Origin: Paludibacter sp.
GTDB lineage: Bacteria > Bacteroidota > Bacteroidia > Bacteroidales > Paludibacteraceae
Assembly: GCA_028710415.1 (NCBI GenBank)
Contig: JAQTUE010000009.1
Location: forward strand, 124,001 to 188,000
Length of the DNA stretch: 64,000 nt
Reading direction: 5' to 3'
Shown here: in pieces, positions 44,564 through 54,768 of the stretch
Position numbering within the stretch: position 1 is the first letter of the stretch
How the letters are laid out: every line of letters starts with the position of its first letter
Notes under the pieces: model-generated
Databases searched by the model: none
The model's input: only the letters and a program-made list of their open reading frames with translations
Told to the model about the DNA's origin: nothing
Program-made: the position numbers and the translations under genes

Positions 44564-47500
44564 ATGCAAAAACAGGTTTTCCAAACAAATTCATCAACTC
44601 GTTGGAAGAGTTTTATTTGGTTAGTACGAATATTTGTGGTTTTTTTAATTGTTATAATCGCTTCTGTAGGCATTTCATTGCTTAACAAACGCGAGTACGA
44701 TTTAAAAGTTCTTACTTATAACGCAAAAAAATTACCGGATATCAATGCGGATAAATCAAAGAAATATGTTTCAAAAACAGAACAGATTGCTTTTGCCAAA
44801 CATCTGGACCGCTACCGGAGAAAGCATAAGAAATCATTAAAAAACAGGCATCACACAACCCATGTTGCCAGTCCTGAAGCAGCAAAGTTTTTGCCTGTGA
44901 GAGCAGGATTCTATGTCAACTGGGATAAAAACTCATCAGTTTCCCTGCACAGAAACATCAGTCAACTCAATATGGTGTTGCCCGAATGGATTTTCCAGAA
45001 AGATGCAAAAGGGAATCTGGATGTACGGATTGAAAATGAAACGTTGGATTTCATTCAGAATAATAAAGTTGCCGTAGTACCCATGTTGAGTAATTTCTTC
45101 AACAACCGTTGGAATGGGGATACGACAATGATCATGCTCAGGAATCCAAGGACGCGAAAGACATTAATATCACGTATAAAGAATTTATTAGAAAAGAATG
45201 ATTTCCAGGGCATAAATATCGATTTAGAAAACCTGCCCAGGGCAGCCCATCCTTATTTGCTTCAGTTCTCAAAAGAACTATCCAATACATTGCATGCAGA
45301 GGGATACATTACGACCATCGATATAAATCCAACTGATGAAGGAGTCACCTATAAGGATGTGGCCCAGTATTATGATTTCATATTCCTAATGGCTTATAAT
45401 GAGCATTCTCCGGATGATGAACCCGGGAGCATCTCATCCTTAAACTTTGTGGAAAATTCGATCGATGCTGCCATGAAAGAAGTTTCTTCCGATAAAATCA
45501 TCCTTTGCGTTGCCTCCTACGGCTTTGACTGGGAAAAAGGGAAACCGGGAACCAGAATAACCTATCAGGGATTAATTTCGACAGCTAAAGAACGCAATGA
45601 GCCTGTTTATTTTAATTTCGGCCAGTCAGATCTGACACTTTATTATTACGACGATAATGGCAATGCGCACGAAGCACATTGTAATGATGCTGCCGGGACA
45701 TTCAATATTATGCGTACCGCCCAGGATTATAATGCGGCAGGAGTATCATTATGGTACCTCGGATCGGGGGATGAACGTTTATGGAATTTCTATTCCCAGG
45801 ACCTGGATGAGAATTTCTTAAAAATGAAACCTTTCAATTACAAGAAATTAGAATACATCAATTCAATCCTGTCTGTAAATTATGAAGGGAAAGGAGAAAT
45901 CCTTGAAATGATCAACGAACCTGATCACGGACACACAAAAATAGAGTTTAATAATTCAGATCAATTGATTACAAATGAGGAATATCAATTGCTTCCAAGT
46001 GCGTATATGATCAAACGATTCGGAGCTTCTAACCGTAAGAAAGTCGCCCTGACATTTGATGATGGCCCGAACAATGATTATACCCCTAAAATTCTGGATA
46101 TATTAAAAGAGAAAAAAACACCTGCCACCTTCTTTGTGACCGGAGCCAACATTCAAAATAACATACCGTTAATCAGAAGGGAATATCAGGAAGGACATGA
46201 AATTGGGAATCACACATTTACACACCCGAACCTGGAGTTAACGTCAGACAATCGCGAACGGATAGAACTCCGTTCAACCCGACTGTTACTTGAAAGTATA
46301 CTGGGATATTCCACCCTTTTATTCCGGCCCCCTTACATTACGGATGCTGAACCGACAACCCTGACTCAAATCAGATCACTTGCCGTGGCTCACGATGAAG
46401 GTTTTATTTGCGTTACTTCGTACATTGACCCGAACGACTGGGAAGAAGACGTAACTTCAGATACTATCCTGGCCAGGGCTATCGAGCATCAACATATGGG
46501 AAATATCATCCTGATGCATGATGCCGGAGGTGACAGGACTGAGACCGTAAAAGCATTACCAAGACTAATTGACTATTACAGGAATCAGGGTTATGAGTTT
46601 GTGACCGTTTCAGAATTGATGGGCAAAACCAGGGATCAGGTGATGCCAATGGTGCAAAGCCAGTTTAAAATCAGTGATACCCTCGACTTAATATTCTTCA
46701 CTCTGACTTTTGTCTGGGAACATTTCCTGGATGGATTCTTTATTGTTGCGATCATACTTATCATATCACGGTTGCTCTTAATTGGTTTGCTGGCTATCAT
46801 TCAAAAGACCAAAGAAAGGAGAAAAAAATTAACCGAAAGTCATTATTTCCCTAAAGTCAGTATCATTGTGCCTGCCTTTAACGAAGAAATTAATGCAGTA
46901 AGAACAGTAGAATACTTACTGAAATCAAACTACCCGGATATAGAAGTCATTTTTGTGGACGATGGGTCTAAAGATAATACCTATTCCATAGTCAATTCAA
47001 CCTTTGAATCAAATTCAAAAGTAAAAGTGCTTACAAAACCAAATGGTGGTAAAGCAGCGGCATTAAATTTCGGGATTGAACAAGCTACCGGAGAGATACT
47101 GGTTTGCATTGATGCAGATACCATTTTGCCGGCAGATGCTATTTCCAGAATGATACCTTTCTTTGAGAACAGCAAGGTTGGTGCCGTGGCAGGAAATGTA
47201 AGAGTCGGCAATACACTGAATCTGCTTACAAACTGGCAGTCCATTGAGTATACTACCAGCCAGAATTTTGACCGCAGGGCGTATGATGCTGTCAATGCTA
47301 TTCTGGTTGTACCGGGTGCAATCGGAGCTTTCCGAAAAACAGCCATGGTAGACATTGATGGTTTTACTACGGATACTCTGGCTGAAGATTGTGACCTGAC
47401 CTTAAGAATGCTACGGGCGGGATATGTTATCCGGACCTGTAATGAAGCTTTAGCGTTAACAGAGGCTCCCGAAACACTGCCAATGTTTTTAAAACAACGT

Positions 47501-47920
47501 TCACGCTGGACATTTGGCATGATGCAAAGTTTCTGGAAACACCGTGATTTGTTGTTTAGTTTCAAAAAACCAAACATCGGTTGGGTAGCGTTACCAAACC
47601 TGCTGATATTTAATTTTATTATCCCGGTATTTTCACCTTTAGTGGATATCCTTTTTATAGCTGGTCTGTTTACACATGATGCAGCGCAATATGTTTTCTT
47701 CTACATGTTGTATTATTTTGTTGACTGTTTAATTGCATCACTTGCTTACCATTATGACAATCAGAAATTTAATCTCAGGAAGGCACTGTATTTGTTTATA
47801 CAACGGTTTATTTACAGGCAATTATTATTTTTCGTCTTATATAAAGCATATAATAAGGCCATAAAAGGAGAGCTGGTAAGCTGGGGAGTTTTAAAAAGAA
47901 CAGGTAATGTTAAGGATTAA
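44564..47920 (+). CDS. Trimodular GH18-like / polysaccharide deacetylase / GT2 synthase
   Basis: An 1118-residue membrane protein with three enzymes in one chain. After a TM helix (about 15-40) comes a GH18-like barrel (about 110-420) with GINIDLEN, whose Asp220 and Glu222 fit the DxxDxDxE motif; then a NodB deacetylase (about 490-690) with VALTFDDGP (Asp499/500), EIGNHTFTH (His550, His554) and MHDAGG; then TM helices (about 715-745) and a family 2 glycosyltransferase (about 762-990) with SIIVPAFNEE, VDDGSKD, CIDADT, EDCDLT and QRSRW, followed by further TM helices. All three active sites look intact. The set of activities resembles PgaA/B/C-type poly-beta-1,6-GlcNAc synthesis, trimming and deacetylation in one polypeptide. 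Polymer identity is inference. Confidence 0.92.
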   Translation: MQKQVFQTNSSTRWKSFIWLVRIFVVFLIVIIASVGISLLNKREYDLKVLTYNAKKLPDINADKSKKYVSKTEQIAFAKHLDRYRRKHKKSLKNRHHTTHVASPEAAKFLPVRAGFYVNWDKNSSVSLHRNISQLNMVLPEWIFQKDAKGNLDVRIENETLDFIQNNKVAVVPMLSNFFNNRWNGDTTMIMLRNPRTRKTLISRIKNLLEKNDFQGINIDLENLPRAAHPYLLQFSKELSNTLHAEGYITTIDINPTDEGVTYKDVAQYYDFIFLMAYNEHSPDDEPGSISSLNFVENSIDAAMKEVSSDKIILCVASYGFDWEKGKPGTRITYQGLISTAKERNEPVYFNFGQSDLTLYYYDDNGNAHEAHCNDAAGTFNIMRTAQDYNAAGVSLWYLGSGDERLWNFYSQDLDENFLKMKPFNYKKLEYINSILSVNYEGKGEILEMINEPDHGHTKIEFNNSDQLITNEEYQLLPSAYMIKRFGASNRKKVALTFDDGPNNDYTPKILDILKEKKTPATFFVTGANIQNNIPLIRREYQEGHEIGNHTFTHPNLELTSDNRERIELRSTRLLLESILGYSTLLFRPPYITDAEPTTLTQIRSLAVAHDEGFICVTSYIDPNDWEEDVTSDTILARAIEHQHMGNIILMHDAGGDRTETVKALPRLIDYYRNQGYEFVTVSELMGKTRDQVMPMVQSQFKISDTLDLIFFTLTFVWEHFLDGFFIVAIILIISRLLLIGLLAIIQKTKERRKKLTESHYFPKVSIIVPAFNEEINAVRTVEYLLKSNYPDIEVIFVDDGSKDNTYSIVNSTFESNSKVKVLTKPNGGKAAALNFGIEQATGEILVCIDADTILPADAISRMIPFFENSKVGAVAGNVRVGNTLNLLTNWQSIEYTTSQNFDRRAYDAVNAILVVPGAIGAFRKTAMVDIDGFTTDTLAEDCDLTLRMLRAGYVIRTCNEALALTEAPETLPMFLKQRSRWTFGMMQSFWKHRDLLFSFKKPNIGWVALPNLLIFNFIIPVFSPLVDILFIAGLFTHDAAQYVFFYMLYYFVDCLIASLAYHYDNQKFNLRKALYLFIQRFIYRQLLFFVLYKAYNKAIKGELVSWGVLKRTGNVKD

Positions 47921-48148
47921 ACTGATTGTTTTTTCTATCAAATAATTCGACATCTGTACACTACTAAGATGATTAACAAAGCAAACCAAAATGCCTGACA
48001 ATTAGAAACACAAACAAGGCATTTGAAATAATTGAAATTCAAACATATATATTTCTACTGGTCAGAAACAGTTTTAAAATGTTGTCAGTTGGAATTATTT
48101 TGTGTTATTTTACATGATTTTTTGAATATACATTTTAATAATATCGAT

Positions 48149-49273
48149 ATGTCCGTAATTATTCGTGAGGTTACATCAAAAAAAGATTTAAAAAAGTTTA
48201 TATGGTTTGGAATTAATCTTTATAAGGATTGTGAGTTTGCAGCCCCCCCATTATTAATGGACGATTTACTTAATCTGAGCAAAGGGAAAAACCCGGCATT
48301 GGAGTTTTGCGATGCAGCCTATTTCCTGGCTTATAAGGACGATAAAATTGTTGGAAGAATAGCGGCAATTATAAATCCGGTATCCAATGAAACCTGGAAT
48401 CAAAAGCATGCACGTTTCGGGTGGGTAGATTTCATAGATGATGATGAGGTGACTAAAGAATTATTTGATACAGCCGTTTCATGGGCCAAGGCCAAAGGAA
48501 TGACAGCAATTCACGGACCACTTGGGTTTACTGATTTTGACCATGAAGGAACACTTATCAAAGGTTTTGACAAACAAGGCACATTAGCTGCCATCTATAA
48601 TTACCCATATTATCAACGACACATAGAACAAAACGGGTTTGTAAAAGACAGTGAATGGAAAGAGTATCTGATTACTATTCCGGAAGAATTTCCTGAAAAG
48701 TATTTTAGGATTGCTGATATCGTTAAACAAAAATATAAACTGACAGCTTTGCAATTCAAATCACGCAAAGAAGTGGTTAATAATTATGCCCAGAAAATAT
48801 TTGACCTGTTGAATCTGAGTTATTCTCATTTGTATGGGTTCACCAAATTGAATGAAAAGCAAAAGAACTTCTACATTGAATTATATTTTAGCTTCTTCAG
48901 GATTGATACTGTCAGCATAATTGTTGATGAAAATGATGAAGTAGTAGCACTTGGCATTGCAATGCCCAGCTTTACAAAAGCGTTACAAAAGGCAAAAGGG
49001 CATCTTTTCCCATTGGGATGGTACTACATGCTCAGGGCCTTGAAAAAGAATGATATGGTCGACTTATATTTAATGGCAGTTCATCCGGATTATCAGAACA
49101 AAGGAGTCAATTCAATCATGTTTGCAGAGCTAATGCCACGGTTTGCAAAGAACGGATATAAGTTTGCAGAAACGAATCCTGAACTGGTTAGCAACAAAAA
49201 GATGTCAGCACAATGGGGCAGTTTTGAACATGTTAATCATAAAACAAGACGGGCTTATATCAGGCACATATAA
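48149..49273 (+). CDS. GNAT-like acyltransferase of unknown substrate
   Basis: From ATG 48149 (MSVIIREVTSKKDLKKFIWF) the 374 residues show a GNAT-type acceptor opening (FAAPPLLMDD), IVGRIAAIINP, and a C-terminal acetyl-CoA-binding pattern VDLYLMAVHPDYQNKGVNSI. The 39 residues upstream in frame are hydrophobic and unlike the family. Homologues in Bacteroidota are annotated as hypothetical or N-acetyltransferase proteins. Between the fusion synthase and nadB on the same strand, with a terminator after it. The substrate is not indicated. Confidence 0.78.
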   Translation: MSVIIREVTSKKDLKKFIWFGINLYKDCEFAAPPLLMDDLLNLSKGKNPALEFCDAAYFLAYKDDKIVGRIAAIINPVSNETWNQKHARFGWVDFIDDDEVTKELFDTAVSWAKAKGMTAIHGPLGFTDFDHEGTLIKGFDKQGTLAAIYNYPYYQRHIEQNGFVKDSEWKEYLITIPEEFPEKYFRIADIVKQKYKLTALQFKSRKEVVNNYAQKIFDLLNLSYSHLYGFTKLNEKQKNFYIELYFSFFRIDTVSIIVDENDEVVALGIAMPSFTKALQKAKGHLFPLGWYYMLRALKKNDMVDLYLMAVHPDYQNKGVNSIMFAELMPRFAKNGYKFAETNPELVSNKKMSAQWGSFEHVNHKTRRAYIRHI

Positions 49274-49289
49274 TAGTATATTTAACTTA

Positions 49290-49321
49290 GAGCAGTAATT
49301 TACCCTACTGCTCAATTTTTT
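49290..49321 (+). terminator. Terminator of the GNAT-like gene
   Basis: GAGCAGTA (49290-49297) and TACTGCTC (49306-49313) with an 8-base loop, then AATTTTTT; 16 bases after the stop codon. Confidence 0.85.
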
Positions 49322-49380
49322 ACAACATATTCATACTGTATTTGTTTCATTAATACAGAATATTCATTCAACTTAAAAGA

Positions 49381-50958
49381 ATGACACGTAAATTTGATTT
49401 TTTAGTTATTGGAAGTGGTATTGCAGGCATCAGCTATGCATTAAAAGCCGCACAATATGGGAAAGTAGCTTTACTTTGTAAGACAACTTTAAGTGAATCC
49501 AACACATCCTTTGCACAGGGAGGTATTGCTTCGGTAACCTATGAGCCCGATAGTTTCGAGAAACACATTGAAGATACCTTAATTTCAGGTGATGGACATT
49601 GTAATTTAGAAGCTGTTGAGAAAGTAATTTACGGTGCGCCTGCTCAAATTGAAGAATTGCTCAATTGGGGAGTAAATTTTGATAAAGACGAAAAAGGTTT
49701 GTTTGATTTGCATCGTGAAGGAGGACACTCAGAACATCGTATTTTGCATCACAAAGATAATACCGGTTATGAAATTCAGGAAAGTTTAATCCGTCAGGTA
49801 AAGGCTCATCCCGAAATTGAAGTTTTTGAACACTATTTCGCTATTGAAATCCTGACGCAGCATCATTTGGGACAAATAGTAACACACCATACCCCTAATA
49901 TTGAATGTTACGGGGCGTATGTATTAAACCAACAATCAAACAACATACATACTTTTCTATCAAAAGTAACTTTACTGGCAACAGGAGGTATTGGCAGCGT
50001 CTATTCCACAACCACCAATCCTGAAATTGCAACCGGTGACGGAATTGCTATGACCCACAGGGCACGTGGAATAATAAAAGACATGGAATTTGTTCAATTC
50101 CATCCAACTGCATTGTATCATCCGGGAGAAAGGCCAACATTTTTAATCTCTGAAGCAATACGCGGATATGGAGCTGTGTTAAGGACCCAGGACGGCAAGG
50201 AATTCATGCATAAATATGATGAACGCGGGTCACTAGCCCCACGTGATATTACTGCACGTGCTATTGATAATGAAATGAAAATGCGGGGTCATGATTTCGT
50301 ATACCTTGACGTAACGAAAAAAGATGCTGAAGAAACGAAAATGCATTTCCCTAATATCTACAAAAAGTGCCTTGAGTTGGGTATAGATATAACAAAAGAT
50401 TATATTCCTGTATCCCCATGCCAGCATTATTTGTGTGGTGGCATAGTTGTTGATATGAATGCAAGGTCATCCATTAACCGGTTGTATGCTGCCGGGGAGT
50501 GTTCTTGCACAGGGTTGCATGGAGCAAACAGGCTTGCCTCCAATTCACTGATTGAAGCTATCGTTTATGCAGATGCAGCTGTTAAAGATGCTATAAAGAT
50601 CATTGATAAGTTAACGATTAATGATTCCATTCCGGCATGGAATGATGAAGGGACTTCGTTACCGGAAGAAATGGTCCTGATAACGCAAAGCTTTCGTGAA
50701 GTTGAGCAAATAATGAGTACTTATGTGGGGATTGTCCGTTCGAACCTGCGGTTAGTACGTGCTTTGAACAGGCTTGAGATATTATACCGGGAAACCGAAC
50801 ATTTATTTGAAAAATCGGTCGTTTCCAGGGAAATATGTGAACTTCGCAACGTGATAAGTGTTGCATATCTGATCATAAAACAAGCTTTGTTGCGTAAAGA
50901 AAGCCGGGGATTGCATTTCACAGTCGATTATCCTGAAAGAATGCGAAATGAGCTTTAG
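49381..50958 (+). CDS. nadB: L-aspartate oxidase NadB
   Basis: FAD flavoprotein oxidising L-aspartate to iminoaspartate, first step of de novo NAD synthesis with NadA. The 525 residues contain the FAD motif VIGSGIAGISYALKAA, the FAQGGIASV and HREGGHSEHRILHHKD active-site segments, LLATGGIGSVYSTTTNP, EFVQFHPTALYHPG, and CQHYLCGGIVVD with ECSCTGLHGANRLASNSLIE. Length and all signatures match NadB rather than succinate dehydrogenase (no membrane partners). NadA and NadC are not in the window. Preceded by a terminator, so it has its own promoter. Confidence 0.96.
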   Translation: MTRKFDFLVIGSGIAGISYALKAAQYGKVALLCKTTLSESNTSFAQGGIASVTYEPDSFEKHIEDTLISGDGHCNLEAVEKVIYGAPAQIEELLNWGVNFDKDEKGLFDLHREGGHSEHRILHHKDNTGYEIQESLIRQVKAHPEIEVFEHYFAIEILTQHHLGQIVTHHTPNIECYGAYVLNQQSNNIHTFLSKVTLLATGGIGSVYSTTTNPEIATGDGIAMTHRARGIIKDMEFVQFHPTALYHPGERPTFLISEAIRGYGAVLRTQDGKEFMHKYDERGSLAPRDITARAIDNEMKMRGHDFVYLDVTKKDAEETKMHFPNIYKKCLELGIDITKDYIPVSPCQHYLCGGIVVDMNARSSINRLYAAGECSCTGLHGANRLASNSLIEAIVYADAAVKDAIKIIDKLTINDSIPAWNDEGTSLPEEMVLITQSFREVEQIMSTYVGIVRSNLRLVRALNRLEILYRETEHLFEKSVVSREICELRNVISVAYLIIKQALLRKESRGLHFTVDYPERMRNEL

Positions 50959-50998
50959 AATTATAAAATAAAATGTGAACATTATAAATAATATGCTG

Positions 50999-51391
50999 AT
51001 GAAAAGAATATTTACACTTCTAATTTTGATCATTGCCACGGCCTGCCTTATTGCCCAAAGCAATCAAAAAGGAGATACCCATTCAGCAAATCAAAATACA
51101 GTGATTCGAATTGAAGGGTCTGCCCAAAATGGTTGGGTTAAAGGAGACAATGATGCTTCTTCCGGAACCAGCACACCTGCTTCCGGGAATGAGAATGTCA
51201 GTTTCAACGCGACTTCGGAAGGTATTTATATTACCATACTCAATGGGACTAATAAGATTAAATTATTCGCCCTGTCAGGGCAATTACTATTTAATGGTGA
51301 TCTAACCCAGGGAAGATTCTTAATACAAGCCAGAAGGGGTATTTACTTTCTAAAAGTAAATAATAAAAACTATAAAGTAATTTGTAAATAA
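50999..51391 (+). CDS. Small secreted protein with a sorting-domain-like end
   Basis: 130 residues from ATG 50999 (MKRIFTLLILIIATACLIAQ): signal peptide, a Ser/Thr/Asn-rich middle (about 22-75) and a C-terminal part with GIYITILNGTNKIKLFALSG and RGIYFLKVNNKNYKVICK that follows the pattern of a short T9SS type A sorting domain (IKLF..sGq.l, rGiYfLkv). The usual NP motif at the domain start is missing, so T9SS export is uncertain. No enzyme motif. It directly follows nadB (40 bases) but has no obvious functional link. Confidence 0.6.
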   Translation: MKRIFTLLILIIATACLIAQSNQKGDTHSANQNTVIRIEGSAQNGWVKGDNDASSGTSTPASGNENVSFNATSEGIYITILNGTNKIKLFALSGQLLFNGDLTQGRFLIQARRGIYFLKVNNKNYKVICK

Positions 51392-51468
51392 TAGATCTTC
51401 GAATTGATCCGGATTAAATAGAATACTAAAAACAAGCCAATTATAAACTATCAAACAAATAAAAAGAT

Positions 51469-51774
51469 ATGATAAAGCACATAGTTTTTTTCGGTCTGGC
51501 CGATAATGCAGAAGGCAAAACGAAAGCTGAGAATGCACAGATTATTAAAACAGACCTGGAAAACCTGATTCATTTTATTCCTGAAATAAAAAAAATAGAA
51601 GTAGGTATTAATTATCCGAATGTACCAAAAACAAACTACGATATTGCTTTGTACTCTGAGTTTGACAACTTCGAGGCAGTAGATATTTATCAGGAACACC
51701 CTGAACATAAAAAAGTAGCTTCATACATTGGGAAAGTCAGGGTTTCAAGGGCAGCCGTTGATTACGAAGTTTAA
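51469..51774 (+). CDS. Dabb-family (stress-responsive A/B barrel) protein
   Basis: 101 residues: MIKHIVFFGLADNAEGKTKA, LENLIHFIPEIKKIEVGINY, NYDIALYSEFDNFEAVDIYQ and HPEHKKVASYIGKV. This is the dimeric ferredoxin-like alpha/beta barrel of the Dabb domain. Role unknown; members range from stress proteins to small cyclases. Short frame but clearly conserved pattern. Confidence 0.88.
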   Translation: MIKHIVFFGLADNAEGKTKAENAQIIKTDLENLIHFIPEIKKIEVGINYPNVPKTNYDIALYSEFDNFEAVDIYQEHPEHKKVASYIGKVRVSRAAVDYEV

Positions 51775-51964
51775 ATTTCCATATCGGTAAACAATTAATC
51801 AATATATTGGTTTTAGAGGATAGAATAACGTTGACAAAGGAACTTTACATTATTTTTATCTTGATTTCAAAATATTTCATTATATATGTTTGAATATCGA
51901 AAATAAAGTTTATTTTTACACCAATTTTTCAACTGTAGTAATAACCTCTTAATTGTAAAAAACC

Positions 51965-52390
51965 ATGTCTGTTAACAAAGTAATTTTAGTCGGAAATGTT
52001 GGGAAAGATCCCGAAGTCCGTTATCTGGAGAAAAATGTGGCTGTTGCAAATTTCACTCTTGCCACCACAGATAGAGCGTATACCACTCAAAGTGGAATGC
52101 AGGTACCTGAACGCACCGAATGGCACAATATTGTAGCCTGGAGGGGAATGGCCGAAATGGCAGAGAAATACATTCGTAAAGGAAGCCAATTGTATATTGA
52201 AGGAAAGATTCAAACAAAGACCTGGGAAAAAGATGGTATCAAACGATACACTACTGAGATTCTCGCGGATACCATTCAGTTATTAGGTAAAAAGACTGAA
52301 ACCACCAATGCAATAGTCTCTACTGTTGCTGAGCCGGTTGCTGAAGGCATTCAATCCCCGGCACAGGGAACTGATGATTTGCCTTTTTAA
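51965..52390 (+). CDS. ssb: Single-stranded DNA-binding protein
   Basis: 141 residues: OB fold from [20 protein letters not shown] through [20 protein letters not shown] and [20 protein letters not shown], then a short disordered linker and the acidic tip DDLPF that recruits partner proteins. Length is normal for a Bacteroidota SSB. Own terminator downstream. More than one ssb may exist in the genome; this copy looks fully functional. Confidence 0.95.
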   Translation: MSVNKVILVGNVGKDPEVRYLEKNVAVANFTLATTDRAYTTQSGMQVPERTEWHNIVAWRGMAEMAEKYIRKGSQLYIEGKIQTKTWEKDGIKRYTTEILADTIQLLGKKTETTNAIVSTVAEPVAEGIQSPAQGTDDLPF

Positions 52391-52407
52391 TCGACTATAA
52401 TAATTAG

Positions 52408-52453
52408 ACAAATAAAAAAACCACTTTAAGACTGAAGTGGTTTTTTTATTTGT
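52408..52453 (+). terminator. Terminator of ssb
   Basis: Perfect 19-bp arms starting ACAAATAAAAAAACCACTT (52408-52426), an 8-base loop and the complement to 52453; 17 bases after the stop codon. Confidence 0.9.
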
Positions 52454-52618
52454 AACGTTCTAAGTCCGAACTTTTATTATTTCAGATTGTTTATAATGTG
52501 TATTTTCTGATTTTAAATTTTAGTATGCAGTTAATTTGTTTAACTGAATTTTTTAGTTGTAAGCATAAGAAATCCAAATTCATTACACCTAAATAATTAT
52601 ATTTTAAAATCTAAATTT

Positions 52619-53890
52619 ATGAAAACAAAATTTATTCTGTTACTAATCACAGGATATTTACTATCCACAGGATTTGCATTAAGCCAGCTTAACATTGGGA
52701 ATCGTATTAAAAATGCAACGAATAACAGGGTCAACAAGGAAGTTGATCAAGGCGTAAACAAAGGCATCAATTCAGTCATTGATGGTGTTCTCAAGAAAAA
52801 GAAAATAACCAAGAATGACAGCATAAATGCAACTGAAAGTTCAAAAAGCATCAGTACCAGTACTGATTCAAAGACTCCTCCCCTACTGGTCAGTTCAAAA
52901 TATGATTTCATTCCCGGCGAAAAAGTAATCTTCTTTGATGATTTCAGTCAGGATAACGTAGGTGATTTTCCGGCATTATGGAACACCAATGGCTCTGCGG
53001 AAGTGGTAACAACCAATTTATTCCCGGGTCATTGGATGAAATACAATTGTCGTGAAGCCATATGGACAGATGAGTTACTTAAGTTACCCGATAATTATAC
53101 TATTGAATTTGATTTGATCCCCATTCAAGGGAACGATCAAGGCATGGCTGGATATGATTTCAGGCTACTTCAGGCAAAAAACGTTAAAGCCTATGACCAT
53201 GGTTCAGCACCCGGCAATGGGGGTTTCCTTTTTTCTGTTGAATACTTTGGCAGGCCATCCTACCACACCTGGTTTATAAAGGATGGTTGTCAGGAATTAC
53301 AGGTGAGCGGAAGTAAAGATGATGATGCCGTTAAACAAAAAGAAAACCAGAAGTATCACATTGCTATCTGGATTCAGAAATCAAGAATCCGGTTATACCA
53401 GGATCAGAATAAATTGTTCGACCTTCCTAAGGCTATTCCGGTTGATTGCATTAAAATGGACAGAATAAGATTTGAAGAAGGTGCTGCCATGGTATCAAAC
53501 ATACGTATAGCTATAGGGAACCCCGATATGCGCAGTAAACTAATGACCGAGGGCAAACTGGTCAGCTATGGCATTTACTTCGATATAAACAAGGATATTG
53601 TAAAACCTGAATCCTTCGGCACATTAAAAGGAATTGCTGATGTATTGAAGGAAAATCCGGAAGCAAAAGTAAAAATTGTAGGGCATACTGATAGTGATGG
53701 TGCTGATGCTGCTAATCTTGACCTCTCAAAACGACGCGGTGCATCTGTAAAAGATGCATTGGTAAAAACATTTGGCATTGAGGCTTCCAGGCTTGAATCC
53801 GATGGACTGGGTGAAACAAAGCCCATAGCTCCGAATGACAATCCTGTCAACAAAGCACTAAACAGAAGAGTGGAGTTTATTAAACTCTAG
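52619..53890 (+). CDS. OmpA-family outer-membrane protein
   Basis: 423 residues with a signal peptide (ending about ALSQ), a Lys/Asn-rich segment with repeated NR/NK (about 25-60), a middle beta-rich domain (about 100-300, VIFFDDFSQDNVGDFPALWN, a laminin-G/LamG-like look), and a C-terminal OmpA peptidoglycan-binding domain (about 315-423) with IVGHTDSDGADAANLDLSKR, AASRLESDG-like and NRRVEFIKL. It links the outer membrane to peptidoglycan; the middle domain may bind a ligand. Its stop is 14 bases from the convergent ctaB stop. Confidence 0.88.
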   Translation: MKTKFILLLITGYLLSTGFALSQLNIGNRIKNATNNRVNKEVDQGVNKGINSVIDGVLKKKKITKNDSINATESSKSISTSTDSKTPPLLVSSKYDFIPGEKVIFFDDFSQDNVGDFPALWNTNGSAEVVTTNLFPGHWMKYNCREAIWTDELLKLPDNYTIEFDLIPIQGNDQGMAGYDFRLLQAKNVKAYDHGSAPGNGGFLFSVEYFGRPSYHTWFIKDGCQELQVSGSKDDDAVKQKENQKYHIAIWIQKSRIRLYQDQNKLFDLPKAIPVDCIKMDRIRFEEGAAMVSNIRIAIGNPDMRSKLMTEGKLVSYGIYFDINKDIVKPESFGTLKGIADVLKENPEAKVKIVGHTDSDGADAANLDLSKRRGASVKDALVKTFGIEASRLESDGLGETKPIAPNDNPVNKALNRRVEFIKL

Positions 53891-53904
53891 TTTTATAACA
53901 AGGA

Positions 53905-54768
53905 CTAATGCAAATTGAATAAGATGAGCAGGATCATAAACAACAGCATATAAACATTGATGCTGATAAATGATTTCTTTAAATTCAGATCTGCAACCTT
54001 GCCAAAGGATAACTTCGTAAATACAAGTATGAATATTATATTCATGACAAAAATAAGCAGAAAGAAAGGCATGGATATATTCCTTAGAAATAAGGGAATA
54101 GTGATTGAAAATGCAGAAGTAGCCAGTACCCACGAAAAAATTATTCTTTTTAAACTGGCTGGTTTAATCGATTGATTTATGGTCGGGAATCCTGCTTGTT
54201 CATACTCGTGTCCGTATTTCAACATTAACAGCCAGAAATGAGGGATTTGCCATATAAACAGGAAGAAGGCTATAAAAACTATAGTTGACTCAAACAAGTA
54301 TCCTCCGGCAGCAGACCAACCAATAAGAACTGGCACTGCCCCGACCAGGGAACCCGGCACTACTGCGAAAGGAGTAATTCTCTTAAGATTGGTGTAAAAC
54401 AGATTATACCATACGATATTAAACGCCCCTAACAAGGCAGGGACTAATCCAAAAGATATATAGAGTAAAAAGATTCCTGTAAGAATAAATAAAACAGATA
54501 TGATGAGAGCTTCTTGGGAACTGAGCTCACCCGAAGGTATTGGGCGATGCTTAGTTCTTGACATTTTTGCATCATAGTTACTTTCCTGCACTTCATTTAA
54601 TGCACTCGATCCACCTGCCAGTATAAAAACGTTGCTGGCTAATACTACTATTGGAAGATTAAAACCACCTGTAAATACCATGTATCCGGTGATGGCGGTA
54701 AAAGTAACAGCCAGTGAGACCTTAAACTTAATTAAGGTCAGGATAGTATTTAATGAGACAGATTTCAT
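53905..54768 (-). CDS. ctaB: Protoheme IX farnesyltransferase (heme O synthase)
   Basis: Makes heme O from protoheme for the oxidase encoded upstream. 287 residues with about eight membrane helices of the UbiA family, the first Asp-rich motif as NEVQESNYDAKMSRTKHRPI and the second as FLFIWQIPHFWLLMLKYGHE. Start overlaps the end of subunit II by four bases (ATGA), so it is the last gene of the respiratory operon. Heme A synthase (ctaA) is not in the window. Confidence 0.94.
   Translation of the reverse strand: MKSVSLNTILTLIKFKVSLAVTFTAITGYMVFTGGFNLPIVVLASNVFILAGGSSALNEVQESNYDAKMSRTKHRPIPSGELSSQEALIISVLFILTGIFLLYISFGLVPALLGAFNIVWYNLFYTNLKRITPFAVVPGSLVGAVPVLIGWSAAGGYLFESTIVFIAFFLFIWQIPHFWLLMLKYGHEYEQAGFPTINQSIKPASLKRIIFSWVLATSAFSITIPLFLRNISMPFFLLIFVMNIIFILVFTKLSFGKVADLNLKKSFISINVYMLLFMILLILFNLH

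Noticed and set aside
46981..47577. 198-residue frame opposite the GT2 domain
   Set aside because: Antisense shadow; composition (Ser/Arg-rich, no domain) follows from the GT2 codons.
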